Shown piece by piece: positions 1-13,023 of a DNA stretch of 64,000 bases. The stretch lies in the NCBI RefSeq assembly GCF_021513195.1, contig NZ_CP090974.1:1314001-1378000 (forward strand). The letters are read 5' to 3'. The DNA is from Shewanella sp. OMA3-2. GTDB taxonomy: Bacteria; Pseudomonadota; Gammaproteobacteria; Enterobacterales; Shewanellaceae. The notes beneath the pieces are model-generated. The model did not search any database. It was not told the origin of the DNA and saw only the letters and a program-made list of their open reading frames with translations. Within the stretch, counting starts at the first letter, position 1, and every line of letters starts with the position of its first letter. The translations under genes were made by a program, and so were the position numbers.

Positions 1-436
1 AGCCGGTGGTACTGTAGATGAGCCTATCGATCGTCATCCTACCAAACGCGTGCAAATGGCGGTAGTCAATGGCGGCCGCCCATCAGTAACGCATTATCGT
101 GTCGCGGAAAAATTCCGTGCCCATACACGATTACGTTTACGTCTGGAATCTGGCCGTACTCACCAAATTCGTGTGCATATGGACTATATTGGCCATGTGT
201 TGGTTGGCGATCCAGTTTATGGTGGCCGTCCCCGTCCACCTAAAGCGGCTAGCCCAGAGTTTTTTGATATATTGAAAAACTTTAAACGCCAAGCGTTGCA
301 CGCTATTCGTTTAGAGTTAGCCCATCCAATAACCTGTGAAATCATGAGTTGGAAAGCGCCAATACCTGAAGACATGTTGCTTTTGACTCAAGCAATGCGC
401 GTTGATACTGAGTTAAACCCGATAGTGTATTTATAA
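1..436 (+). CDS. rluD: 23S rRNA pseudouridine synthase RluD, 3' part
   Basis: The reading frame is already open at base 2 and ends with TAA at 434-436, so only the C-terminal part of the gene is present. The product closely resembles the end of RluD, which makes the pseudouridines of helix 69 in 23S rRNA. The visible part contains the RluA-family substrate-binding stretch SGRTHQIRVH and the GDPVYGG motif. The catalytic HRLD motif lies upstream of the window. The GTG at 50 is an internal codon, not the start. pgeF follows after 14 bases, the usual rluD-pgeF order in gammaproteobacteria, so the two are probably cotranscribed. Confidence 0.93.
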   Translation, partial: AGGTVDEPIDRHPTKRVQMAVVNGGRPSVTHYRVAEKFRAHTRLRLRLESGRTHQIRVHMDYIGHVLVGDPVYGGRPRPPKAASPEFFDILKNFKRQALHAIRLELAHPITCEIMSWKAPIPEDMLLLTQAMRVDTELNPIVYL

Positions 437-450
437 TTGTGTCTCTATAA

Positions 451-1218
451 ATGCTAAGACCTCATTGGCCTTTACCCGACAATGTCGCTATTGCGTTTAC
501 TGACCGTTATGGGGGGAGCAGTTGTGCCCCCTATGACAGTTTAAACCTAGGGTTACATGTAGGCGATAATCCTCAAACGGTATTGGCTAATCGGCATCAA
601 CTTTCGACTTTACTGACATTACCTTGCGAACCTTTGTGGTTAGAGCAAGTGCACGGTGTTGATATTGTGTCCATATCTGAGTTGGCTAATAGGGCAAGTG
701 TTCCGTTAGCCGATGGCAGTTATAGTAACCAGTATGGCCAAGTTTGTGCTGTGATGACGGCAGATTGTTTAGCCGTATTGTTGTGTGATAAACAAGGTTG
801 TGAGGTTGCCGCTGTGCATGCTGGGTGGCGCGGTTTATGTGCGGGGGTTATTGAACAGGCGGTAAAGCGTTTTTCAATGCCGGCATCTGAATTGATAGCG
901 TGTTTAGGACCCTGTATTGGGCCTAATCAATTTGAAGTGGGTGCTGAAGTGCGCAGCGCGTTCATGGCGAGTGCAGCTGCTGATACCTCTAATGCTGGAC
1001 TCGACAATGCCATTGCAGACTGTTTCATCCCTAAAGTGAATGCCACTGGCAAATATTTAGCTGACATGGTTGGTTTAGCTAAATTGCGTTTAAAGCAGCT
1101 CGGTGTTGATGTTGTTTATAGTGTCGATGAATGCACTGTTTCAAATAATGACTATTTTTCTTATCGTCGAGATAAACAAACTGGTCGTATGGCATCATTA
1201 ATTTGGCTTAAATCTTAA
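451..1218 (+). CDS. pgeF: Peptidoglycan editing factor PgeF (YfiH, multicopper-oxidase-like DUF152)
   Basis: This is a 255-residue protein of the YfiH/PgeF family, close to the 243 residues of the E. coli protein. The family's metal-site motifs are visible: LEQVHG near residue 67, MTADCLAVLL near 108 and HAGWRG near 124, followed by ACLGPCIGP and a C-terminal SYRRD motif. Family members act in the cytoplasm. E. coli YfiH prevents misincorporation of L-Ser into peptidoglycan precursors, and homologues show purine nucleoside phosphorylase or laccase-like activity. It follows rluD closely and precedes clpB, the order found in many gammaproteobacteria. The start at 451 is the only ATG fitting directly behind the rluD stop. 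Confidence 0.93.
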   Translation: MLRPHWPLPDNVAIAFTDRYGGSSCAPYDSLNLGLHVGDNPQTVLANRHQLSTLLTLPCEPLWLEQVHGVDIVSISELANRASVPLADGSYSNQYGQVCAVMTADCLAVLLCDKQGCEVAAVHAGWRGLCAGVIEQAVKRFSMPASELIACLGPCIGPNQFEVGAEVRSAFMASAAADTSNAGLDNAIADCFIPKVNATGKYLADMVGLAKLRLKQLGVDVVYSVDECTVSNNDYFSYRRDKQTGRMASLIWLKS

Positions 1219-1283
1219 TCCCATCGCTTTTATCATCTTGTATAAAAATAATTCACTTTTTATATCGCATCATATCTTTTTCG

Positions 1284-1312
1284 CTTGAAATCTCTGTACC
1301 ACGCCCCCATAT
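1284..1312 (+). promoter_or_regulatory. Sigma-32 (RpoH) heat-shock promoter of clpB
   Basis: CTTGAAA at 1284-1290 and CCCCATAT at 1305-1312, separated by 14 bases, match the E. coli sigma-32 consensus (CTTGAAA, N11-16, CCCCATNT) essentially perfectly. Transcription would start near 1320, giving a leader of about 50 bases before the clpB ATG. clpB is a classical RpoH target. Confidence 0.9.
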
Positions 1313-1372
1313 TTTAGATAACAGTGTATCTCATCAGGATACCCATTATTTGTATCAGATGTAGGAGGTTAT

Positions 1373-3946
1373 ATGAGACTCGACCGTATGACGAATAAGT
1401 TTCAAATTGCCATTTCTGATGCGCAGTCATTAGCATTAGGACGGGACAATCAATTTATTGAACCTATCCATTTAATGATGGCTCTGCTTAATCAAGATTC
1501 TGGCTCAATTCATCCATTATTAACTCAAGCGGGCATGCGTGTCAGCGCGTTACGTTCAACCCTAAGTCAAGAGTTAGAGCGCTTGCCACAAGTTGATGGT
1601 AGCGGCGGTGATGTGCAGTTATCGCAAGGTCTTATTCGTCTGTTGAATTTGTGTGACAAGCTGGCCCAGAAACGTAATGACAAATATATCTCGTCAGAGT
1701 TATTTATTCTTGCCGCACTAGAAGGTAATGATGCTTTAGCCCAAGCGTTAAAAGATGCTGGAGCGACTAAAGAGTTGATGGAAACTACCATCAAGCAAAT
1801 TCGTGGTGGCCAAAAGGTCGATGATCCTAATGCTGAAGATCAACGCCAAGCTTTGAAAAAGTACACCGTCGATTTAACTGAACGGGCAGAGCAAGGTAAA
1901 TTAGACCCTGTTATTGGTCGTGATGAGGAAATTCGTCGTACGATTCAAGTGCTGCAACGCCGTACTAAAAATAATCCGGTACTTATAGGTGAACCTGGTG
2001 TCGGTAAAACCGCTATTGTTGAAGGTCTAGCTCAGCGAATTGTTAATGGTGAAGTCCCTGAAGGGATTAAAAATAAACGGGTATTGTCATTAGACATGGG
2101 CTCGTTAATTGCCGGAGCCAAATATCGTGGTGAGTTTGAAGAACGTTTAAAAGCAGTATTAAATGAGCTATCCCAAGAAGAAGGTCAGGTTATTCTGTTT
2201 ATTGATGAGCTACATACTATGGTCGGCGCAGGTAAGGGCGAGGGCGCAATGGATGCCGGTAATATGCTTAAACCTGCTTTAGCACGTGGTGAGTTACATT
2301 GTGTTGGCGCAACAACCTTAGATGAATATCGTCAATATATTGAGAAAGATGCCGCACTTGAGCGTCGTTTTCAAAAAGTGCTGGTGGACGAGCCTAGCGT
2401 CGAAGACACCATTGCTATTTTACGCGGCTTAAAAGAGCGCTATGAATTGCATCATCATGTTGAAATTACCGATCCTGCTATTGTTGCAGCTGCAACTATG
2501 TCTCATCGATACATTTCTGATCGTAAATTACCCGATAAAGCCATCGACTTAATTGATGAAGCGGCTTCAAGTATTCGGATGCAGATTGACTCTAAACCTG
2601 AATCTTTGGAACGATTAGAGCGCCGAGCTATTCAGCTAAAACTAGAAGAGCAAGCGTTAGCCAAAGAAACCGATGATGCTAGCCGAAAACGTTTAGACCA
2701 TCTACAGCTTGAGTTAAAAGATGTTGAGCTAAAAGCATCAGAGCTTAATGAAATTTGGCACACCGAAAAAGCCGCATTAGCCGGTACTCAACATATTAAA
2801 GCAGAGCTTGAGCAAGCTCGAATGGATATGGATGTTGCACGAAGGGCAGGTGATTTAACCCGCATGTCCGAGTTACAATACGGTCGCATTCCTGAGCTTG
2901 AGAAACAATTAGATTTGGCCTCGCAAGCAGAAATGCAAGACATGACGTTGCTTAGAAATAAAGTCACCGATATTGAAATTGCTGAAGTGTTATCTAAGTC
3001 GACCGGTATCCCTGTGTCAAAAATGCTTGAAGGTGAGCGCGAAAAATTATTGCAGATGGAAGATGCGCTGCATGAGCGCGTAATTGGGCAAAATGAGGCG
3101 GTTGATGCCGTGTCTAATGCAATTCGTCGAAGCAGAGCTGGCCTTGCCGATCCCCAACGTCCTATTGGTTCATTCCTATTTTTAGGCCCTACAGGGGTTG
3201 GTAAAACTGAATTGTGCAAATCGTTAGCTAAATTCCTGTTCGATACCGAATCAGCTTTAGTACGCATCGATATGTCAGAGTTTATGGAAAAGCATACCGT
3301 TTCCCGACTAGTCGGTGCGCCTCCTGGTTATGTTGGTTATGAAGAAGGCGGTTATTTAACTGAAGCGGTTCGTCGCAAACCTTATTCGGTTATTTTATTA
3401 GATGAAGTTGAAAAAGCCCATCCAGACGTATTTAACATTTTACTGCAAGTGTTAGATGACGGCCGGTTAACGGATGGGCAAGGGCGTACCGTAGACTTTA
3501 AAAATACCGTTATCATTATGACATCTAATCTGGGGTCAGATCGAATACAGGAAAGTTTCGGTCGAGTGACTTATGAAGAAATGAAACGAAGCGTTATGGA
3601 TGTTGTCATACAAAACTTTAGACCTGAGTTTTTAAATCGAGTGGATGAATCTGTAGTGTTCCACCCACTCGATGCAAGTAATATTAAACATATTGCTAGC
3701 ATTCAGCTTGAGCTATTACGCAAACGTCTGGCGGAAAAAGAGTTTGATCTGCAAGTATCTGATGAAGCGCTATCGTTAATTGCTGAAGTGGGGTTCGATC
3801 CCGTCTATGGCGCAAGGCCATTAAAGCGAGCGTTACAGCAAGAAGTGGAAAACCCTTTAGCGCAAAAGCTGCTCCGCGGAGATTTAATTCCGGGCAAAGT
3901 GATTCAAGCTAATGTAGAGCAGGGGAAGTTAGTGTTTGTGCAGTAA
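1373..3946 (+). CDS. clpB: ATP-dependent disaggregase ClpB
   Basis: The 857-residue product has the same length as E. coli ClpB and is co-linear with it. It has an N-terminal Clp repeat domain (about 1-145), a first AAA+ module with Walker A GEPGVGKT near 206, the M-domain coiled coil (about 410-525) and a second AAA+ module with Walker A GPTGVGKT near 605. ClpB threads aggregated polypeptides through a hexameric ring together with DnaK/DnaJ/GrpE in the cytoplasm. A strong ribosome site AGGAGGT at 1363-1369 fixes the ATG at 1373. A sigma-32 promoter lies upstream and a hairpin terminator downstream, so it is a single-gene heat-shock unit. Confidence 0.98.
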   Translation: MRLDRMTNKFQIAISDAQSLALGRDNQFIEPIHLMMALLNQDSGSIHPLLTQAGMRVSALRSTLSQELERLPQVDGSGGDVQLSQGLIRLLNLCDKLAQKRNDKYISSELFILAALEGNDALAQALKDAGATKELMETTIKQIRGGQKVDDPNAEDQRQALKKYTVDLTERAEQGKLDPVIGRDEEIRRTIQVLQRRTKNNPVLIGEPGVGKTAIVEGLAQRIVNGEVPEGIKNKRVLSLDMGSLIAGAKYRGEFEERLKAVLNELSQEEGQVILFIDELHTMVGAGKGEGAMDAGNMLKPALARGELHCVGATTLDEYRQYIEKDAALERRFQKVLVDEPSVEDTIAILRGLKERYELHHHVEITDPAIVAAATMSHRYISDRKLPDKAIDLIDEAASSIRMQIDSKPESLERLERRAIQLKLEEQALAKETDDASRKRLDHLQLELKDVELKASELNEIWHTEKAALAGTQHIKAELEQARMDMDVARRAGDLTRMSELQYGRIPELEKQLDLASQAEMQDMTLLRNKVTDIEIAEVLSKSTGIPVSKMLEGEREKLLQMEDALHERVIGQNEAVDAVSNAIRRSRAGLADPQRPIGSFLFLGPTGVGKTELCKSLAKFLFDTESALVRIDMSEFMEKHTVSRLVGAPPGYVGYEEGGYLTEAVRRKPYSVILLDEVEKAHPDVFNILLQVLDDGRLTDGQGRTVDFKNTVIIMTSNLGSDRIQESFGRVTYEEMKRSVMDVVIQNFRPEFLNRVDESVVFHPLDASNIKHIASIQLELLRKRLAEKEFDLQVSDEALSLIAEVGFDPVYGARPLKRALQQEVENPLAQKLLRGDLIPGKVIQANVEQGKLVFVQ

Positions 3947-3972
3947 CACCATCTTTGATTAGCTATATAAAG

Positions 3973-3997
3973 AAAGGGAGCATTTAGCTCCCTTTTT
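3973..3997 (+). terminator. Rho-independent terminator of clpB
   Basis: A perfect 9-bp stem (AAAGGGAGC with GCTCCCTTT), a 5-base loop and a run of Ts lie 26 bases after the clpB stop codon. Confidence 0.9.
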
Positions 3998-4029
3998 AAA
4001 TCTAGAATAAATTTAGCTGCTAAAAGTCG

Positions 4030-4464
4030 TTAATTGCAAAAAAGCTTCACTCTTTGTTCATTCTCAGCTCTAGCCGCTTGTTTATCTTCTTCTGTCATTG
4101 CAATAACTTCACCCGTTTTAGGATCTTTCTTCGTGAGTCGATTATATGAACCAAGCAAAACCATACTGTGCTTAGCCGTTTCACAGATTGATTCGGCTTG
4201 CTTAGCATCTTTCTCTTTAATTAATTTGGCCGATTTGGCTAAATCAGACTCTGGCTCTGCTTCGACGGCCTTTCGTATTGGGGTGGCGGTGCCAATTTTC
4301 TGAGGTTCAAGGTCATCAGTGGTTATACGTTGGGCGTCGACTCCCTTTGGTGCTTGCTGACTGTAATGTACTACACCGCTACTATCGGTCCAAGTATAAA
4401 TAGTCGCCGCCATACTTGTTGACAATGTAAGTAGACAGGCGACTAATAAAAGTAATTGTTTCAT
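4030..4464 (-). CDS. Secreted DUF4124-domain protein
   Basis: A 144-residue protein starting at the ATG at 4464; a TTG four codons further upstream is a less likely start. Residues 1-19 form a signal peptide ending SMA-A. The segment that follows, with IYTWTDSSGVVHYSQ near 21-36, is the DUF4124 signature common in gammaproteobacterial periplasmic or envelope proteins. The remainder is charged and Lys/Glu-rich (about 60-140), probably helical, and carries two cysteines. Its function is unknown. It is convergent with clpB, with the clpB terminator between them. The call rests on the N-terminal motif. Confidence 0.75.
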   Translation of the reverse strand: MKQLLLLVACLLTLSTSMAATIYTWTDSSGVVHYSQQAPKGVDAQRITTDDLEPQKIGTATPIRKAVEAEPESDLAKSAKLIKEKDAKQAESICETAKHSMVLLGSYNRLTKKDPKTGEVIAMTEEDKQAARAENEQRVKLFCN

Positions 4465-4926
4465 GTAAGCATCCAAAGGTTAAAGCTGAAATATACAAGT
4501 ATCTTTAATAGAACAAAAATATGTTATCTGAAGGTAAAATCCAACTTATATTTACTATTAATAATGAATGTATAAAGAACTCATCGGATTATGCAATAAG
4601 AAGTAAAGGGATTTACTCATTAACTAGCCTGTTCAGGGTAGCTAGTTAATGCCTACACCTGTAACTAAGCATCTACAGCTAATTGAAACAAAATAGCGAT
4701 GGCGTAACGCTGGACAAACTAAATAATGGCAGTTATCGCGTAAATTATACCTTCTTTGTTATCTATAAGGACATATGCTCATTTTTAGATAAGTATTAGT
4801 TTGCCGTTAATATTACTTTATCGACCTTTGTTGGTGCTAAATACGCTTTAATAGTCCCTTTTTTGTGCGTTTCGTCCAAAAAATGCCCCCTTGATGCTAT
4901 TTTGGTAAAAAACTTCTTAAAAGCTC

Positions 4927-4954
4927 TTGCACTACCTCAGAATCTCCCTATAAT
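4927..4954 (+). promoter_or_regulatory. rRNA operon promoter P1
   Basis: TTGCAC at 4927-4932 and TATAAT at 4949-4954 with the 16-bp spacing typical of rrn P1 promoters, followed by a GC-rich GCGC discriminator and preceded by an AT-rich stretch that could act as an UP element. The segment CTCCCTATAATGCGC is nearly identical to E. coli rrn P1 promoters. Apart from P1, P2 and boxA, nothing else was recognised between 4477 and 5375. Confidence 0.88.
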
Positions 4955-5072
4955 GCGCATCCACTGACACGGCACAGCGCGAAAGCAACGCGGCGAGTTA
5001 GGTTGATTTGAAAGGATAAAAACTTCGGTTTCATCATCAAATCAACAGCGAAAAGAAAGTTTGAAAAAACAC

Positions 5073-5100
5073 TTGACGCTGACAACAGGGTCTGTAGAAT
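5073..5100 (+). promoter_or_regulatory. rRNA operon promoter P2
   Basis: TTGACG at 5073-5078 and TAGAAT at 5095-5100, spaced by 16 bp, about 146 bases downstream of P1. This tandem layout is characteristic of gammaproteobacterial rrn operons. Confidence 0.75.
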
Positions 5101-5159
5101 ACGCAGCCCAAGCCAACGACCTAGCGTCTAACGGCGATGTTTGAAAAATTAACATCAAC

Positions 5160-5171
5160 GCTCTTTAACAA
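5160..5171 (+). promoter_or_regulatory. boxA antitermination signal of the rrn leader
   Basis: GCTCTTTAACAA matches the rrn boxA bound by NusB/NusE, placed between P2 and the 16S gene as expected. A related boxA-like TGTTCTTTAACAA occurs in the 16S-23S spacer near 7033-7045. Confidence 0.8.
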
Positions 5172-5375
5172 CTTAAACAAGAAATCTGTGTGGACATTCA
5201 CAGGTATTGAGTTATTCGAAATTGTCTTCTGTTCTTCGGAATGTTGGCAATCAAAAAATTTAAACTCAATGCAACGATGAATGTTCATAGCAATATGTAC
5301 AAAAAGACTTTGTTAACTTCGGTTGATAAAGCAATCAGAATTCATTGAGCCGAATCGCAAGATTCAAAAAAACTT

Positions 5376-6920
<1,545 letters not shown>

Positions 6921-7297
6921 CCTATACGACTAACTCAATACCTAAAGTGCAGCAATGCATGTGAGTGTTCACACAGATTACTTGTTAACTTCTTCGGAAG
7001 TAGAGTGAAACACGCCGCAAGCCGGTCAGTGTTGTTCTTTAACAATTTGGAAAGCTGATAGTACTAACTAAAGGCGCATAGATGATGATTCGTTGTCGTT
7101 TGTGTGATTATGTTAGTGCGAAAAACGTTAATACGAAAGTATTAACACTTGAGTTCTCAAAACACTGTTTAAGTGTCTTGAATATTCTAAAAACTAAGGC
7201 GAGTCACACTTCCTGGTCGGGAGTGAGACAAGTAAAAACCAGCTAGTTGCGATACAGTCTAATTAGTTCACGCAAGTGAAACTCATTTGGGTTGTAT
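6921..7297 (+). other. 16S-23S spacer without tRNA genes
   Basis: The 377-base internal spacer contains no cloverleaf: neither tRNA-Ile, tRNA-Ala nor tRNA-Glu was found. It holds a boxA-like element near 7033-7045 and, at its 3' end, the left half (7288-7304) of a perfect 17-bp inverted repeat whose right half (10190-10206) brackets the 23S gene. This forms the RNase III processing stalk. Confidence 0.85.
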
Positions 7298-10198
<2,901 letters not shown>

Positions 10199-10355
10199 AC
10201 AACCCAGATGGGTTTTACTGATACGACTTAGTATTAGGATGGGACACTTAAGCAGTGCGAGAACTCAAATAAGCGAAGCTCTGATAAGGGCCTAAGCAAA
10301 TCAGCTTTCCTAATTATTATTTAATGCATAATGAGTGTGTTAGATAAACCAAATT

Positions 10356-10475
10356 TGTCTGGAAACCATAGAGCTGTGGCACCACCTGATCCCATTCCGA
10401 ACTCAGAAGTGAAACACAGTATCGCCGATGGTAGTGTGGGGTCTCCCCATGTGAGAGTAGGTCATTTCCAGGCGC
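10356..10475 (+). rRNA. rrf: 5S ribosomal RNA
   Basis: A 120-nt gene alignable to E. coli 5S throughout, with the conserved core CCGAACTCAGAAGTGAAAC and GCCGATGGTAGTGTGGGGTC. The ends TGTCTGG and CCAGGCGC pair as helix I. The terminator at 10501 follows 25 bases later. Degenerate copies of its 3' part recur downstream. Confidence 0.95.
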
Positions 10476-10500
10476 CAAATTGACTCGAAAGAGTAGTGAT

Positions 10501-10530
10501 AAGCCCGTTACTAATGTAACGGGCTTTTTT
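10501..10530 (+). terminator. rrn terminator 1, directly behind 5S
   Basis: A perfect 11-bp stem (AAGCCCGTTAC with GTAACGGGCTT), a TAAT loop and a T run. It is the first of four near-identical terminators spaced about 138 bp apart. Confidence 0.92.
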
Positions 10531-10637
10531 ACGTCTGCGATTTGAGGATAACATTTGAGCATAAACGTAGTGTGGCCGATATGCCCATGTGAAAGTAGGT
10601 CTTTCTAGGCGCCAAATTTCTCTGAAAAGAGAGTGAT

Positions 10638-10667
10638 AAGCCCGTTGTTAACGCAACGGGCTTTTTT
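10638..10667 (+). terminator. rrn-type terminator 2 in the array
   Basis: A 10-bp stem (AAGCCCGTTG with CAACGGGCTT), a 6-base loop and a T run, 137 bp after terminator 1. Confidence 0.85.
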
Positions 10668-10775
10668 ACGTCTGCGATTTAAGGATAGCATTTGAGCATA
10701 AAAGTGGTGTGGCCGATATGCCCATGTGAAAGTAGGTCATTTCCAGGCGCCAAATTAACTCGAAAGAATAGTGAT

Positions 10776-10805
10776 AAGCCCGTTGCTAACGCAACGGGCT
10801 TTTTT
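10776..10805 (+). terminator. rrn-type terminator 3 in the array
   Basis: A perfect 11-bp stem (AAGCCCGTTGC with GCAACGGGCTT), a TAAC loop and a T run, 138 bp after terminator 2. The stem differs from terminators 1 and 4 by paired changes. Confidence 0.85.
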
Positions 10806-10913
10806 ACGTCTGCGATTTGAGGATAGCATTTGAGCATAAAAGTGGTGTGGCCGATATGCCCATGTGAAAGTAGGTCATTTCCAGGCGCCAAATTAACTCG
10901 AAAGAGTAGTGAT

Positions 10914-10943
10914 AAGCCCGTTACCAATGTAACGGGCTTTTTT
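10914..10943 (+). terminator. rrn-type terminator 4 in the array
   Basis: A perfect 11-bp stem (AAGCCCGTTAC with GTAACGGGCTT), a CAAT loop and a T run, 138 bp after terminator 3. Confidence 0.85.
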
Positions 10944-11022
10944 ACGTCTGCGATTTAAGGATAACATTTGAGCATAAAAGTAGTGTGCCGACATGCCCAT
11001 GTGGGAATAGGTCATTTCCAGG

Positions 11023-11428
11023 CTCATTAATACGCCAATAGCTGGCCTATTTAACGTTAGTGAAACGAAGTTAGCAAGACAAGGAGCTATTTGGTAAGTA
11101 TTAATTATCTCGAACTGAGGTTAATTAAGTAAATCCTTTGCTAATCGATATAAAGGTTTCTATAGCAAGATAACTAATCTGTTATGGATCTAGGTTTAAT
11201 GCAGGTTAACCAGACTTTATGTTACTAGCTTCGATTGTTGTTTATGATGGCATTAATTGTCTAGTATTAAGTCACAGCTTAGTGAGCATTTTAGCCAATT
11301 AAAATATATCGCTCTTGAAGTACACCGTTGTGATTTAATTGAGTGTAGGTAAGTTTGCAAATAGTGTTGTAAATATATCCACACTTGTTTGAAAATACTC
11401 CAGTTGACTATTTTTGTTGAAAAAACGC
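11023..11428. other. Intergenic stretch with no recognised feature
   Basis: About 400 AT-rich bases between the end of the 5S-terminator array and the tRNA-Trp promoter. No coding frame, hairpin or repeat stood out. Confidence 0.6.
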
Positions 11429-11457
11429 TTTACCTTTTACAGTGTTTTTTGCATAAT
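11429..11457 (+). promoter_or_regulatory. Promoter of tRNA-Trp
   Basis: TTTACC at 11429-11434 and CATAAT at 11452-11457 with 17-bp spacing, a TG just before the -10 hexamer and a GC-containing discriminator, ending 13 bases before the mature tRNA. Together with the terminators upstream this suggests the tRNA is transcribed apart from the rrn operon. Confidence 0.65.
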
Positions 11458-11470
11458 GCCACTCGTCAAC

Positions 11471-11547
11471 AGGGGTGTAGTTCCAATTGGTAGAACAGCG
11501 GTCTCCAAAACCGATGGTTGCGAGTTCGAGTCTTGCCACCCCTGCCA
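11471..11547 (+). tRNA. trpT: tRNA-Trp (anticodon CCA)
   Basis: A cloverleaf with a perfect 7-bp acceptor stem (AGGGGTG with CACCCCT), discriminator G and encoded CCA tail. The anticodon loop CTCCAAA at 11503-11509 carries CCA at 11505-11507. The T arm contains GTTCGAGTC. Compared with E. coli tRNA-Trp the D loop has one extra C, and the outermost anticodon-stem pair is a G-A mismatch. In E. coli, tRNA-Trp also lies downstream of an rrn operon (rrnC). Confidence 0.95.
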
Positions 11548-11554
11548 AATTTAG

Positions 11555-11585
11555 AAGGCCTAGCAGAAATGCTAGGCCTTTGTCT
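11555..11585 (+). terminator. Terminator after tRNA-Trp
   Basis: A perfect 11-bp stem (AAGGCCTAGCA with TGCTAGGCCTT) with a GAAA tetraloop, followed by a T-rich tail. Nothing was recognised between here and 11826. Confidence 0.9.
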
Positions 11586-11826
11586 TTTCTTAGGTTTCAA
11601 CTCTTTCTTAGTTATTAATTCTGTTGTTCTGAAAACCATTACGTATTATCCAAAAACCTCTTTATATTCAAATCGTGAGTGCTAGTTTGTATTGTTGATC
11701 TAATACTTGTTATTGCCAAATTAATAAAGTGAGGGTAGCTAAGTTGAGTGAGTATTGGTGTACTTACCTCATTTTTAGCTTAATGAATACTGTCGGAAGG
11801 GATCTAGCTGGTTAATCAGTTGTTTT

Positions 11827-11890
11827 AAGGGGATTACCGCCTCACTCCAGGGGGAGGTTTTACATGTTATGCTACGACGGTAATCCTTTT
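11827..11890 (+). repeat. Long inverted repeat upstream of the HEXXH gene
   Basis: GGATTACCG (11831-11839) pairs with CGGTAATCC (11878-11886), and the four flanking bases extend the stem to 13 pairs with two G-U wobbles. The enclosed 38 bases contain a smaller CCTC-GAGG stem and a purine-rich GGGGGAGG. A T run follows, so it could act as a terminator or as a structured leader of the gene starting a few bases later. Confidence 0.5.
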
Positions 11891-11903
11891 TATCTTCTTA
11901 AGC

Positions 11904-12833
11904 TTGGTGTCATTTCCTAAGAGGGCTAATTTGGCTTCATATTATTCATTATTAAACCATCATAGCCACTTTGAACGTACAGGCCCTGATTACCGTAATG
12001 GTGACTCGGTGAGTTTTTTGGACATTAAACATACCTTTGGTTTAAACCATATTAGAGTAGGTAAGTGGGTTAACCGAGCAGAATCAGCACTGGCGGCTAA
12101 TTTAATATTCGATTCTTTAGCAGATTTAGCCAATATATTGCGGGTGCCACCAGAACTTATAGGTTTACGTGGGAGCTTACGTTTTTCTTTTGGTTATGGC
12201 GGAGAAAAGGGCGTTCAGGCGCATTACTCTCCTGCATACCGTGAACTTGCTTTAGCTAAAAACGCTGGTGCTGGTGCGCTTGCTCATGAGTTTTGGCATG
12301 CGTTTGATCACTACATTGCAGACAAAATGTTTATCGATGAGCAGCTATTAGACCCTTACCTTTCAAATGACTCTTTATCTAACATGCGAGCTAATACTAG
12401 CCTACCCCCTCCATTTTATTGTGCCAGCGACCTCTGGTTAGCCAACAGCGCTTTAGTTGCGCATCCGCTAAATCAGCAACTTTCTAAGTTATTTGAAATC
12501 ATTTTTTTAACCAATATCAGCTCAGATCCTAAAACCGCTTTACCCCATGATTATGTTCGACGCTCAATAGCATTAGACAAACTGCAAAATAGCCAATACT
12601 TTTCTAAACCAACTGAAATGATGGCGCGGGCATTTGAGGCAAGTATCGAAATGTATTCTCAAATTAATGCCGGCATAAGCAATCCATATTTAGTGAATAG
12701 CACGATTAACTCTCCATTAGCCAAGCACGGTGCTTATCCTGATGCACTGCACTGTGCTGATATCTATCAAGCTTTAATGGCTTATTTTGAGCCGCTAGGA
12801 ATAGCATTCGATAAACAGAGTGGTTCAAGGTAG
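11904..12833 (+). CDS. CLCA_X-like protein with an HEXXH metalloprotease motif
   Basis: A 309-residue protein without signal peptide. The central segment (about 88-140) reads as a zincin-like core: a glycine-rich RGSLRFSFGYGG strand and then GALAHEFWHAFDHYI, with HEFWH at 128-132 and Asp at 135 as possible metal ligands. This resembles proteins labelled CLCA_X and the LPD1-type domains of polyvalent proteins; I place it from memory of the motif. Substrate and role are unknown. No ATG fits: TTG 11904, GTG 11907 and TTG 11931 are all in frame. The last has the best ribosome site (AGAGGG at 11920-11925) and would shorten the protein by nine residues. Confidence 0.7.
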   Translation: MVSFPKRANLASYYSLLNHHSHFERTGPDYRNGDSVSFLDIKHTFGLNHIRVGKWVNRAESALAANLIFDSLADLANILRVPPELIGLRGSLRFSFGYGGEKGVQAHYSPAYRELALAKNAGAGALAHEFWHAFDHYIADKMFIDEQLLDPYLSNDSLSNMRANTSLPPPFYCASDLWLANSALVAHPLNQQLSKLFEIIFLTNISSDPKTALPHDYVRRSIALDKLQNSQYFSKPTEMMARAFEASIEMYSQINAGISNPYLVNSTINSPLAKHGAYPDALHCADIYQALMAYFEPLGIAFDKQSGSR

Positions 12834-13023
12834 ATTAAAGGTTAGCGCTAAAAAAATTAAATGCGATTAAATCTAATTATTAGGTTTTGTCTTATTAAAG
12901 TTGGTGGCTATAACTTTGCAATTAGCTTAATACCGTTCTCTCCTATGTGGATCTAAAGTGCCATTGTAGTTTGTGATGAAATTGCGCAAATTATGATAAT
13001 GATAAATTTGGAATCTGCAGATA

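Larger units (their letters stand above)
10531..11022 (+). repeat. Tandem array of degenerate 5S 3' ends plus terminators
   Basis: Three full units and one partial unit with a period of about 138 bp. Each unit begins ACGTCTGCGATTT, runs through GGATAACATTTGAGCATAA, then a segment matching the last 45-50 bases of the 5S gene (GTGTGG, GCCCATGTGAAAGTAGGTC, CCAGGCGCCAAAT), and ends in an rrn-type terminator hairpin. The final unit (10944-11022) lacks the terminator. The 5S-like part has lost the 5' half of the molecule and cannot fold into 5S rRNA. Minus-strand ORFs in this array are by-products of the repeats. Confidence 0.9.

Noticed and set aside
6921..7297. tRNA genes in the 16S-23S spacer
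   Set aside because: Both strands were read for acceptor stems, TTCGA T loops and CCA ends; none was found.
10317..10927. Minus-strand ORFs with repeated peptide blocks across the 5S region
   Set aside because: The repeats in the peptide simply mirror the 5S-terminator DNA array; terminators cannot be coding here.
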